The position numbers and the translations under genes were made by a program. The notes under the pieces are model-generated. The model saw only the letters and a list, made by a program, of their open reading frames with translations, was not told the DNA's origin and searched no databases. Source: Bacillota bacterium (GTDB taxonomy: Bacteria > Bacillota > UBA994). Taken from it: a DNA stretch of 41,326 nucleotides. The stretch's first letter is position 1. Each line of letters starts with the position of its first letter. The stretch spans positions 1 through 41,326 of the forward strand of contig QLUS01000002.1 of the NCBI GenBank assembly GCA_018725535.1. The letters are read 5' to 3'. Positions 23,796 through 31,720 of this stretch are shown in pieces.

Positions 23796-24070
23796 AAGAG
23801 GCGCAGCGTTTCGCGGTGATATCTAACGAAGTTCTACACTTTCGTCCCTTCGCCCGCTTGCGGGAGCTCTGCAGCAAACTCAATATGGACGTAAGGCTAT
23901 CTCATGGCGACGATACGCTCTCTGCAGCTAGCATTTTAGCCCTGACGGGGTGGGAGTTGACAGCGGGGGATCAAGTGCTTGTTACTGTGCGCGGCAGCGG
24001 CGACGTGGATGCTGCACTAGATTCGGTCGTGCAATTTATTGAAGAAGGGTTTGGCGAACGGCAGTGTTAA
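23792..24070 (+). CDS. HPr-like phosphocarrier protein
   Basis: A 92-aa HPr-family protein. The phosphorylatable His16 is retained, but its context is VLHFRPFA instead of the usual GLHARPAA, so the sequence is diverged around the active site. Ser47 in SAASILAL is at the position of the HPr-kinase target Ser46. Bacillus Crh, encoded at this same place after whiA, lacks the histidine; this protein therefore looks competent for enzyme I-dependent phosphotransfer, and an enzyme I follows. GTG start overlaps the whiA stop (GTGA); it overlaps enzyme I by 7 bases. Confidence 0.88.
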   Translation: MKEAQRFAVISNEVLHFRPFARLRELCSKLNMDVRLSHGDDTLSAASILALTGWELTAGDQVLVTVRGSGDVDAALDSVVQFIEEGFGERQC

Positions 24071-25500
24071 TTGCAGGAGGAATTGGTGTCGCGGGAGGCA
24101 CCGCGTGTGGAGTCGCGTATCGGCCGTCACCACGGCGTCAGGCAGCCGTAAGCGTCGAGCATGTGTACAGCGCGGCCAAGCGGCGCTACGAGCGGTGGGC
24201 AGGGGACACTAGCCTGTCTGCCACCGCCCGCGAACTGGCGCTCGTTTACCTAGCGCTGCTTGAGGACCCGGAACTGCGGGAGGCCATAGAGGGGGACGTA
24301 ACTAAGGGGCGGACGGTAGGCGAGGCAATTACTGAGGCCTGGGAGCAACAAGCTAGGCTCCTTGACGGCGCTCGCCACCCTTATCTGCGGCAGCGTTCCC
24401 AGGACTTGCGCGCTCTCGCGCAGGAGCTCTTAGTAATGAACGACGAGGAAGGTCAGGGCGGCATATTGCTTGCCGATTCACTTACCCCGCTAGGATTGTA
24501 TGAGGCGTATGGAGCCGGAGCGCGCGGCATTGTCCTGCGCGAATCCTTAGCTTTCACCTCGCACCTCGCGATATTGGCCCGCACCGTAGGTTTGCCGCTT
24601 GTGGCCGGCGTGGCCTTCGATATAACGTATTGGCAGGGGCAACTTATAAGCATAGATGGGGCTTCCGGTCAGATCTGGGCAGGGGAGCGAAGCTTCACTC
24701 TGCAGCAAGTGGACTACACACCCTACCCGCTGTGGCTTAATGCCGCCTCCGCCCGGGATATTACCGCAGCACAGGGGTACAAAGGGGTGGGGCTTTTCCG
24801 GACGGAGTTTCTCTACCTGCAGTTCGGTGGGATTCCTGCCGTTGAGTACGAAGAAGAGCACTATGTCGCCGCAGTCAAAGCGGCTGCGGGTAGGCCTGTC
24901 ATCTTCCGCCTGCTGGACTTGGGCTCGGACAAACCTATAGCTGGGTTGACGGTAGACAAGGAGCCGAACCCCATGCTAGGGGAGCGAGGCGTGCGGGTCC
25001 TCTTGAGGCGCCGCGATATCCTAAAACGGCAAATCAAGGCACTGCTGGCAGCTTCTGCACACGGGCCGCTCAGCATTATGGTCCCGATGGTGACCAGTGC
25101 CCGCGAAATGGCGGAGGTGAGAGCCGTGCTTAGCGAGCTTGGTGCTTCACACCTTAAGCTCGGCGCGATGCTGGAGACACCCGCCGCGCTGCTGATGGCG
25201 GAGGAACTAGCGGGGGTGTCCGACTTCTTTAGCCTTGGCACTAACGACTTAGCGGCATACGTGTACGCCTGCGACCGCGCTGGTGAAATGCATTTGCCGG
25301 ACAAGGCCGAGGCCATGTTTCGCCTGATTGCCTTCTCTTTGCATGCCGCCAAGCAGCATGGGCGTGAAGTCGGTGTCTGCGGCGAGTTAGCGGCTGACCC
25401 CGCCTACTCAGCTCGTTTTCTTGAACTGGGGTGTGACTATTTAAGCACGGTGGCCTCGGCGTTTCCTATCGTCGGGAAAGCTCTGCGCGGGAGAAATTGA
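24064..25500 (+). CDS. PTS enzyme I-like phosphoenolpyruvate-protein phosphotransferase, short form
   Basis: A 478-aa enzyme I homologue, about 95 residues shorter than the usual 570-575. The phosphohistidine is His167 in AFTSHLAILART. The PEP-binding barrel has GLFRTEFLY, RLLDLGSDKP, NPMLGERGVR, LGAMLETPAA, FFSLGTNDLAAYVYACDR and the catalytic Cys in VGVCGELAAD. Losses are spread: about 20 residues in the N-terminal domain, about 40 between His and Cys, and about 30 at the C-terminus, which serves dimerisation. No PTS sugar permease lies in the window, so it may phosphorylate only the adjacent HPr for regulatory purposes. GTG start with a weak ribosome-binding site inside the HPr gene. Confidence 0.88.
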   Translation: MLIAGGIGVAGGTACGVAYRPSPRRQAAVSVEHVYSAAKRRYERWAGDTSLSATARELALVYLALLEDPELREAIEGDVTKGRTVGEAITEAWEQQARLLDGARHPYLRQRSQDLRALAQELLVMNDEEGQGGILLADSLTPLGLYEAYGAGARGIVLRESLAFTSHLAILARTVGLPLVAGVAFDITYWQGQLISIDGASGQIWAGERSFTLQQVDYTPYPLWLNAASARDITAAQGYKGVGLFRTEFLYLQFGGIPAVEYEEEHYVAAVKAAAGRPVIFRLLDLGSDKPIAGLTVDKEPNPMLGERGVRVLLRRRDILKRQIKALLAASAHGPLSIMVPMVTSAREMAEVRAVLSELGASHLKLGAMLETPAALLMAEELAGVSDFFSLGTNDLAAYVYACDRAGEMHLPDKAEAMFRLIAFSLHAAKQHGREVGVCGELAADPAYSARFLELGCDYLSTVASAFPIVGKALRGRN

Positions 25501-25546
25501 GCGCTGGAATATGTGGTGCAAGCATCCAATACAAGGAGGGTATTTC

Positions 25547-26548
25547 ATGAAAATCGCAATTAATGGTTTTGGACGCATTGGACGTCAAGTATTCCGCATT
25601 GCCCACGCCCGGCAAGATATCACCGTCGTCGCCATCAACGACCTTGCTCCCCCGAAAGCGCTCGCCCATCTCCTGCAGTATGACTCAAACTACGGGCGCT
25701 TTGTGGCCCAAGTAGAAGTGACTCCCGCGGGCTTTAGCGTAGATGGCAAGGCCGTTCGCGTCACGGCAGAAAAGGATCCCACCCGTCTGCCATGGCGGGA
25801 GCTAGAAGTCGACGTCGTCGTCGAATGCACGGGAAAGTTTGAGGAGCGCGATACAGCGGGGAAGCATTTGCTAGCAGGTGCTAAGAAAGTGCTAATCAGC
25901 TCTCCCGCTACAGGCGAGGACATTACCATTGTGCTTGGCTGTAACGAAGATAAATACCGCCATGCAGACCATCACATTATTTCGAACGCCTCCTGCACCA
26001 CCAACGGTTTAGGCCCCATAGCCAAGGTGCTGCACGAGGAGTTTGGCATCGTTAAAGGGCTTATGAACACGGTGCATGCATTTACAAATGACCAAAGCAT
26101 ACTCGACCAGGTGCATTCCGACTTGCGCCGCGCGCGCACTGCTGGCCAGTCCATCATTCCGACCAGTACAGGTGCCGCTAAAGCCATTGGCCTAGTGCTG
26201 CCTGAGCTAAAAGGAAAGCTTAACGGCTTTGCTCTGCGCGTACCTACGACCACGGTCTCTATAGTTGACTTAACGGTGGAAACTGCTAAGCCTGCCACCA
26301 AAGAACAAGTTAACGAAGCTTTTCGCAGAGCGGCCGCTGGCCCCTTAGCCGGGATTCTGGGTGTTAGCGACGAACCGCTGGTTTCAATTGACTACTTGGG
26401 AGACACTCGTTCATCCATCGTCGACCTCGAGCTGACGCAGGTGATTGGTGATACCCTAGTCAAGGTGTGCAGCTGGTACGACAACGAGTGGGGGTATTCT
26501 TGCCGCATGGTGGACGTGCTGTCACTTATCGCACGACACATACAATAG
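25547..26548 (+). CDS. gapA: Glyceraldehyde-3-phosphate dehydrogenase, type I
   Basis: A 333-aa NAD-type GAPDH, oxidising glyceraldehyde-3-phosphate to 1,3-bisphosphoglycerate. INGFGRIGR opens the Rossmann fold, SNASCTTNGLGP carries the catalytic Cys, HAFTNDQS the general-base His region, and SWYDNEWGYSCRM is the C-terminal signature. ATG 25547 follows AAGGAGGG. It begins 46 bases after the enzyme I gene, with no convincing promoter between, so read-through from the whiA-HPr-EI group is likely. No cggR-type repressor gene precedes it, unlike in Bacillus. Confidence 0.97.
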   Translation: MKIAINGFGRIGRQVFRIAHARQDITVVAINDLAPPKALAHLLQYDSNYGRFVAQVEVTPAGFSVDGKAVRVTAEKDPTRLPWRELEVDVVVECTGKFEERDTAGKHLLAGAKKVLISSPATGEDITIVLGCNEDKYRHADHHIISNASCTTNGLGPIAKVLHEEFGIVKGLMNTVHAFTNDQSILDQVHSDLRRARTAGQSIIPTSTGAAKAIGLVLPELKGKLNGFALRVPTTTVSIVDLTVETAKPATKEQVNEAFRRAAAGPLAGILGVSDEPLVSIDYLGDTRSSIVDLELTQVIGDTLVKVCSWYDNEWGYSCRMVDVLSLIARHIQ

Positions 26549-26556
26549 GTGAACAC

Positions 26557-27756
26557 ATGGAAAAGCTTACGCTAAAGGACATTGACGTTAGCAATAAGCG
26601 CGTGTTTGTGCGGGTAGACTTTAACGTGCCGCTTGACGACAGCGGCGCGATCACCGACGACACCCGCATTCGGGCCGCACTGCCCACGATTCGCTACTTG
26701 CGTGAGCATGCGGCGAAAGTGGTTTTGGCGAGCCACCTCGGGCGCCCTAAAGGCGGGTTTGAGGCTCGCTTCAGCGTAGCGCCGGCAGCGCGGAGGCTAT
26801 CGGAGTTGCTGGAGACTGAGGTGCCGACTCTTTCGGATTGCATTGGACCGGACGTGGAGGCAAAAGTCGCCGCGCTTAAGCCTGGGGAAATCGTAATGCT
26901 TGAGAACTTGCGCTTTCACGCAGCAGAAGAGAAAAATTCCCCGGAGTTTGCAGAGGCCTTAGCGCGACTGGCAGACGTCTACGTGAACGATGCTTTCGGA
27001 GCTGCCCATCGCGCCCATGCCAGTGTCTCAGGCATCCCAGCACTAGTTCAGCCTGCGGTTGCCGGCTTCTTGATGAGCAAGGAGCTAGACTTTCTCGGCA
27101 GCGCTCTGCAGAGCCCGAGGCGGCCTTTTGTCGCCATCCTCGGTGGTAAAAAGGTTTCGGACAAAATTATGGTCATCGAGACGCTGCTTACGCGCGCGGA
27201 CAGCCTGATTATCGGCGGCGGCATGGCCAACACCTTCCTTAAAGCATGTGGCGTGGATGTAGGCAAATCACTCTATGAGCCGTCGCAACTAGAGCTTGCC
27301 GCCGAGCTGCTCGACCTAGCCGAGCGCAGCAAGGTAGCTGTGCACCTGCCAATCGACGTAGTGGTGGCCACGGACATCAACGCAGAAGAGGGCGAAATCG
27401 TCGGGCTCGACGCTATCCCCGTGGACGGCGTCATAGTCGACATCGGCCCCGCGACGGGAGACCTTTTCGCTTCTGTCATTGCCACAGCCAGACTTGTGCT
27501 ATGGAACGGGCCCATGGGCGTGTTTGAGAACCCGGTTTTCGCCGTGGGCACGTTTGGCGTAGCCGAGGCGCTGGCCGCATCGCAGGCCGTAACCATTGTG
27601 GGCGGAGGAGACAGCGCCGCTGCCGTCGAGCAATCCGGTCTGGCCTCGCGCATGACCCACATTTCAACCGGGGGAGGGGCCTCCCTAGAGTTTTTGGAGG
27701 GGAAGGTATTGCCGGGCGTCGCCGCGCTGACTGACAGGCTTGGGAAAGGTGAGTAG
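26557..27756 (+). CDS. pgk: Phosphoglycerate kinase
   Basis: A 399-aa monomeric kinase making ATP from 1,3-bisphosphoglycerate. Signature segments are RVFVRVDFNVPLDD near the N-terminus, SHLGRPKGG, ENLRFHAAEE, VNDAFGAAHRAHAS, LGGKKVSDKI and the C-terminal GGGDSAAAVEQSGL with STGGGASLEFLEGK. Length is typical. ATG 26557 lies 8 bases after the gapA stop with an AGGTGA site; the in-frame start at 26467 lies within gapA and is rejected. Overlaps tpiA by a few bases. Confidence 0.97.
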   Translation: MEKLTLKDIDVSNKRVFVRVDFNVPLDDSGAITDDTRIRAALPTIRYLREHAAKVVLASHLGRPKGGFEARFSVAPAARRLSELLETEVPTLSDCIGPDVEAKVAALKPGEIVMLENLRFHAAEEKNSPEFAEALARLADVYVNDAFGAAHRAHASVSGIPALVQPAVAGFLMSKELDFLGSALQSPRRPFVAILGGKKVSDKIMVIETLLTRADSLIIGGGMANTFLKACGVDVGKSLYEPSQLELAAELLDLAERSKVAVHLPIDVVVATDINAEEGEIVGLDAIPVDGVIVDIGPATGDLFASVIATARLVLWNGPMGVFENPVFAVGTFGVAEALAASQAVTIVGGGDSAAAVEQSGLASRMTHISTGGGASLEFLEGKVLPGVAALTDRLGKGE

Positions 27757-28528
27757 TGTACGTAAGCCTCTGGTGATTGGCAACTGGAAGATGAATGGGC
27801 TGGTGGCGGCGAGCGGCGCGCTGACGCGTGAACTCGGGGAGACGCTTCGCACTCCCGAGATGTGCGAAGTCGTGCTCTGCCCACCATTTACCGCTCTCCA
27901 GCAAGTGGGCCAGCTCTTAACAGGATTAAAAATTCGACTTGGTGCCCAAAACGGCTTCCCCGCAGACAAGGGCGCGTTTACTGGCGAAGTTTCTATGGCT
28001 ATGCTGCGCGACATCGGCTGTGACTATGTGCTCGTAGGTCATTCCGAGCGCCGCCAGCACCTGTCAGAAGGTGACGGGTTTGTCGCGCGCAAAGTGGTTG
28101 CGGCAGTGAGCCATGACCTTACCCCTGTGCTCTGTGTGGGGGAAAGCGGGGAAGTACGCGCAGCGGGGGAGAGCGAGAGCTTTGTGCTGGGGCAAGTAGA
28201 ACGGGGCTTAAGCATGTTGCCGGTTGGGGCTAGTTTCGTCCTTGCTTATGAGCCCGTATGGGCCATCGGCACGGGGCTCGCCGCGACAGCGCGGGACGCT
28301 AACGCTATGCTTGCGGCCGTGCGAGAATGGCTGTGCGAGAAGCGCGGTATCCCTAGAGACACCTTTAGGTTGCTCTACGGGGGCAGTGTGGGACCTGAGA
28401 ACATTGCGGATTTTACCGCCCAAAACGAGATTGACGGTGCTTTAGTCGGCGGCGCGAGCCTGAACGCACAGGCGTTTGCCGCTGTGGTGCTTGGTGCCGC
28501 ACGGGGATATCTATGTACAAACAAGTAG
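27749..28528 (+). CDS. tpiA: Triose-phosphate isomerase
   Basis: A TIM-barrel isomerase of about 259 aa interconverting dihydroxyacetone phosphate and glyceraldehyde-3-phosphate. The catalytic residues are readable: Lys in IGNWKMNG, His in LVGHSERR, and Glu in AYEPVWAIGTG; LLYGGSVGPEN and GALVGGASL form the phosphate-binding part. GTG 27749 overlaps the pgk stop (GTGAGTAG); TTG 27740 is an alternative start three codons earlier. It overlaps gpmI by 16 bases. Confidence 0.95.
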   Translation: MSSVRKPLVIGNWKMNGLVAASGALTRELGETLRTPEMCEVVLCPPFTALQQVGQLLTGLKIRLGAQNGFPADKGAFTGEVSMAMLRDIGCDYVLVGHSERRQHLSEGDGFVARKVVAAVSHDLTPVLCVGESGEVRAAGESESFVLGQVERGLSMLPVGASFVLAYEPVWAIGTGLAATARDANAMLAAVREWLCEKRGIPRDTFRLLYGGSVGPENIADFTAQNEIDGALVGGASLNAQAFAAVVLGAARGYLCTNK

Positions 28529-30039
28529 CCCTAGTAATCCTAGATGGATGGGGACTAAGCGACGAAACGCGCGGCAATGCCCTAAGCGGCAATGTGCCCA
28601 TCCTTACGCGGTTGCTGGCATCCCATCCGTCAGCCCGCCTTGCTTGCTCCGGCACGGCGGTAGGCCTCATGGAAGGGCAAATGGGCGACAGCAACGTCGG
28701 GCACCTTAATATTGGAGCGGGCCGTGTCGTGTATCAAGACCTAGTGCGCATTCAAGCCGCGCTCGACCATGGCGAGCTTCGGCATCACCCTGAATGGATC
28801 AAGCTTTGCCGTGCCTTGCAGAGCAGATGCGGGCGACTGCACTTGTTTGGTCTGCTCTCTGACGGCGGGGTTCACAGTCACATAGACCACCTGAAGGCCG
28901 TGCTTAAGGAGTGTAAGCTCGCCGCTCTAGAAGTCTACCTGCACTTGCAGCTAGACGGGAGAGATGTTTCGCCCACCTCCGGCGTTGCCTTCCTGCGCGA
29001 CATAGAAGCCTTTCTTACCGCATTAGGGTGTGGGCAAATTGCTACCGTCATGGGGCGTTACTACGGCATGGACAGGGACAAGCGTTGGGAACGCACAGCA
29101 CTTGCTTTCAGCGCGATAACGGAAGGTGTGGGCGAGTCTGTTGCCCTTGCTAGCAGCGCCGTGGGCGCCAAGTACGCAGCAGGCATCACCGACGAGTTCA
29201 TTCCCCCCATGCTGTTAGCGGAAAGCGGTCAGCACGGTTTGCTACGCGACGGAGACGGCGTGTTGTGCTTTAACTTTCGCGCCGATCGCATGCGGCAGAT
29301 TGTGCAAAGTATCGGCGGGGGTGAGGTCAGCTTTGCGCGGGCGTTGCTACCGAAGGTCGATATCCTCACTTTCACCCGCTACCATGAGGACTTTGCCTAC
29401 CCGTATTTGTTTGCACTACAAGACCTATCCTCTACATTAGGAGAGGTAGTCAGCCACGCGGGGTTCAAGCAGTTGCGCATGGCCGAGACAGAAAAGTACG
29501 CACACGTGACTTTCTTTCTCAATGGCGGCACAGAATCTCCCTATCCCGGCGAGGATCGCGTCTTAATCCCTTCCCCAAAAGTCGCCACCTATGACCTTGC
29601 TCCCGCTATGAGCGCGCCTATGCTGGCCGAAGCCTTGGTGGAGAAGGTCAAAGAGGGGTATCACCTGATGGTGCTTAACTTTGCGAACCTCGATATGGTC
29701 GGCCATACGGGCGTATACGAGGCAGCTTGCGCGGCGGCTAAGGCCGTAGACGCAGCGCTCGGCCAGGTCGTGTCTGCCGTGTTGGCGGAAGGAGGCGCGC
29801 TGGTCATTACGGCTGACCACGGGAACGCCGAAAGCATGCTCGACGAACACGGGCAGCCGCTGACCGCACATACGCTTAACGACGTGGCGTGTGTGGTGGT
29901 CGCGCCGTTTCACACCGTGAGTTTGCGCACAAGCGGAGTCCTAGCGGATATAGCCCCGACTGTCCTTGCCTTGCTAGGACTTGCGCAACCTGCAGCAATG
30001 ACGGGGGAATCCTTAATTATGGGAGGTACAATGGAATGA
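28513..30039 (+). CDS. gpmI: 2,3-Bisphosphoglycerate-independent phosphoglycerate mutase
   Basis: A 508-aa manganese-dependent iPGM converting 3- to 2-phosphoglycerate. LVILDGWGLSDE holds the first metal-binding Asp, GDSNVGHLNIGAGR the catalytic phosphoserine, and LDGRDVSPTSG, NFRADRMRQI, VLNFANLDMVGHTG and ITADHGNAESM the remaining ligands. Length matches the family (about 510). The start lies inside tpiA; the stop overlaps the eno ATG (ATGA). Confidence 0.96.
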   Translation: MYKQVALVILDGWGLSDETRGNALSGNVPILTRLLASHPSARLACSGTAVGLMEGQMGDSNVGHLNIGAGRVVYQDLVRIQAALDHGELRHHPEWIKLCRALQSRCGRLHLFGLLSDGGVHSHIDHLKAVLKECKLAALEVYLHLQLDGRDVSPTSGVAFLRDIEAFLTALGCGQIATVMGRYYGMDRDKRWERTALAFSAITEGVGESVALASSAVGAKYAAGITDEFIPPMLLAESGQHGLLRDGDGVLCFNFRADRMRQIVQSIGGGEVSFARALLPKVDILTFTRYHEDFAYPYLFALQDLSSTLGEVVSHAGFKQLRMAETEKYAHVTFFLNGGTESPYPGEDRVLIPSPKVATYDLAPAMSAPMLAEALVEKVKEGYHLMVLNFANLDMVGHTGVYEAACAAAKAVDAALGQVVSAVLAEGGALVITADHGNAESMLDEHGQPLTAHTLNDVACVVVAPFHTVSLRTSGVLADIAPTVLALLGLAQPAAMTGESLIMGGTME

Positions 30040-31319
30040 GCATTATTGCAGAAGTTTTAGCGCGAGAGGTGCTGGACTCACGCGGAAATCCAACAGTAGA
30101 GGCGGAAGTAGTCCTCGAGAACGGCATCGTGGGCCGGGCCATTGCGCCTTCCGGCGCATCAACCGGGCAGTTTGAAGCCGTAGAGCTTAGAGACGGGGAC
30201 AAGACTCGCTTCTTGGGTCAGGGAGTTACACGCGCGGTGGACCACGTTAACGGAGAGATTGCGAACGCGCTGATTGGCATGAGTGCACTCAACCAACCGG
30301 GCGTTGACGAGCTGCTTGTCGAGCTCGACGGCACGCCCAATAAGGGGAGGCTCGGTGCAAATGCCATGCTGGCAGTATCCTTGGCTGTGGCTAAGGCAGC
30401 AGCGGCGCACGCCGGCTTGTCCTTGTTCCAATATGTGGGCGGGGTTAATGCCCGCGTTCTGCCCGTGCCGATGCTCAACTTAATTAACGGCGGTAAGCAC
30501 GCCGACAACAACGTCGACATACAGGAGTTTATGGTGATGCCGATTGGTGCCGCGAGCTTTTCTGAGGCTCTGCGCATGGGCACGGAAGTGTTTCATCACC
30601 TGAAAAAGGTGCTGAAACAGCGGGGCTACAGCACGGCTGTAGGCGACGAGGGCGGCTTTGCGCCGCACTTAGCATCTAATGAGGAAGCCTTGTCACTGCT
30701 CGTCGACGCGATCAAGACTGCCGGATACGTTCCGGGCACAGACCTTGCCATCGCGCTCGACGCCGCTGCCACCGAGTTCTATAAGGACGGTCACTATGTG
30801 ATGGAACGCGGAAAGCAGCTAAAGACGGCGTCAGCCATGGTCGACTGGTATGCAGGCTTAGTCGATAAGTACCCAGTCATATCTATTGAAGACGGCTTGG
30901 CCGAAGAAGACTGGGAGGGCTGGAAACTGCTCAGGCAGCGGCTCGGCGACAAAGTGCAAATCGTAGGTGACGACCTCTTGGTGACGAATACAGAGCGCAT
31001 CGCGCGCGCGATTAAGGAGCGTGCCGTCAACTCAGTGCTGATAAAACTTAACCAAATCGGCACCCTCACAGAGACGCTGGACGCAATTGAAATGGCCAAA
31101 CGCGCGGGATGGACGGCAGTGATTTCACACCGCAGCGGTGAAACAGAAGACACGACCATCGCCGATTTAGCTGTGGCTACTAATGCCGGACAGATCAAGA
31201 CCGGCGCCCCATCGCGCACTGACCGCGTGGCCAAGTACAATCAGCTGCTGCGCATCGAGGAAGAACTCGGAGCTGTAGCGGTGTACCCCGGCAAGGCCGC
31301 CTTCTATAACCTCGCTTAG
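30036..31319 (+). CDS. eno: Enolase
   Basis: A 427-aa enolase producing phosphoenolpyruvate. Clear motifs: EVLDSRGNPTVEAEV, APSGASTGQFEAVELRD, NGGKHADNNVDIQEFM, VGDEGGFAPHL, ISIEDGLAEEDWEGW with metal-binding residues, VGDDLLVTN, and SHRSGETEDTTIADLAV followed by GQIKTGAPSRTDR. GGGAGG lies at the end of gpmI and the ATG overlaps that gene's TGA, so it is the last member of the tightly packed gapA-eno run. Confidence 0.97.
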   Translation: MSIIAEVLAREVLDSRGNPTVEAEVVLENGIVGRAIAPSGASTGQFEAVELRDGDKTRFLGQGVTRAVDHVNGEIANALIGMSALNQPGVDELLVELDGTPNKGRLGANAMLAVSLAVAKAAAAHAGLSLFQYVGGVNARVLPVPMLNLINGGKHADNNVDIQEFMVMPIGAASFSEALRMGTEVFHHLKKVLKQRGYSTAVGDEGGFAPHLASNEEALSLLVDAIKTAGYVPGTDLAIALDAAATEFYKDGHYVMERGKQLKTASAMVDWYAGLVDKYPVISIEDGLAEEDWEGWKLLRQRLGDKVQIVGDDLLVTNTERIARAIKERAVNSVLIKLNQIGTLTETLDAIEMAKRAGWTAVISHRSGETEDTTIADLAVATNAGQIKTGAPSRTDRVAKYNQLLRIEEELGAVAVYPGKAAFYNLA

Positions 31320-31331
31320 GCAGCGCGCTTG

Positions 31332-31360
31332 TTGTAAACGCGTTGTGCGTATGCTAGAAT
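31332..31360 (+). promoter_or_regulatory. Putative secG promoter
   Basis: TTGTAA (31332-31337), a 17-base spacer and TAGAAT (31355-31360) with an extended TG at 31352-31353 lie between eno and secG. It would allow secG expression independently of the glycolytic operon. Confidence 0.5.
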
Positions 31361-31393
31361 CAGTGGAGTTGATGCGAGGGGAGGTAGGGCATA

Positions 31394-31615
31394 ATGCTCA
31401 CTGCTTTGAAGATTGTCCAAGCCTTAGTGGCTGTAGGGGTTATCCTATCAATCGTGATGCAGAGCGGTCGTGCCGCGGGGCTTGGAGCTATTGCCGGGGG
31501 CGCGGAAGCTTTGTTCGGGCGCAAAAAGAACATGGACGCCTTTTTTGGTAAGCTTACGATTGGCCTAGGCATTGCCTTCATGGCTTTGTCGCTCGCAATT
31601 GCCGTTCTGCAGTAA
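31394..31615 (+). CDS. secG: Preprotein translocase subunit SecG
   Basis: A 73-aa protein with two hydrophobic segments (about residues 3-21 and 52-72) separated by the polar loop QSGRAAGLGAIAGGAEALFGRKKNMDAFF, split by Gly-rich turns, which is the diagnostic SecG loop (SGxxxGLxGxxxGGxxxLFG). SecG is the auxiliary subunit of the SecYEG channel in the cytoplasmic membrane. ATG with GAGGGGAGG upstream. secG after eno is a very common Bacillota arrangement. Confidence 0.93.
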   Translation: MLTALKIVQALVAVGVILSIVMQSGRAAGLGAIAGGAEALFGRKKNMDAFFGKLTIGLGIAFMALSLAIAVLQ

Positions 31616-31653
31616 ACCTGCGGCATCGGCCTACTCCTAATAGTTCGATAGTT

Positions 31654-31688
31654 GGGGGCAGATTCACCGGCAAGGTGTATCCGCCCCT
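31654..31688 (+). terminator. Hairpin between secG and the pyrophosphatase gene
   Basis: GGGGC-a-GAT-t-CACC pairs with GGTG-t-ATC-c-GCCCC around a GGCAA loop, with two symmetric mismatches. The following TTCTCAAAG is a poor T tract, so it is either a weak terminator or a structured hppA leader. Confidence 0.45.
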
Positions 31689-31720
31689 TCTCAAAGTAGA
31701 AGTTTAAGGGGGACATTATT

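Noticed and set aside
27273..27887. Open frame of 204 codons on the minus strand opposite pgk
   Set aside because: It lies wholly over pgk and the start of tpiA, has low-complexity Ser/Pro/Ala composition typical of an antisense frame, and no ribosome-binding site supports it.
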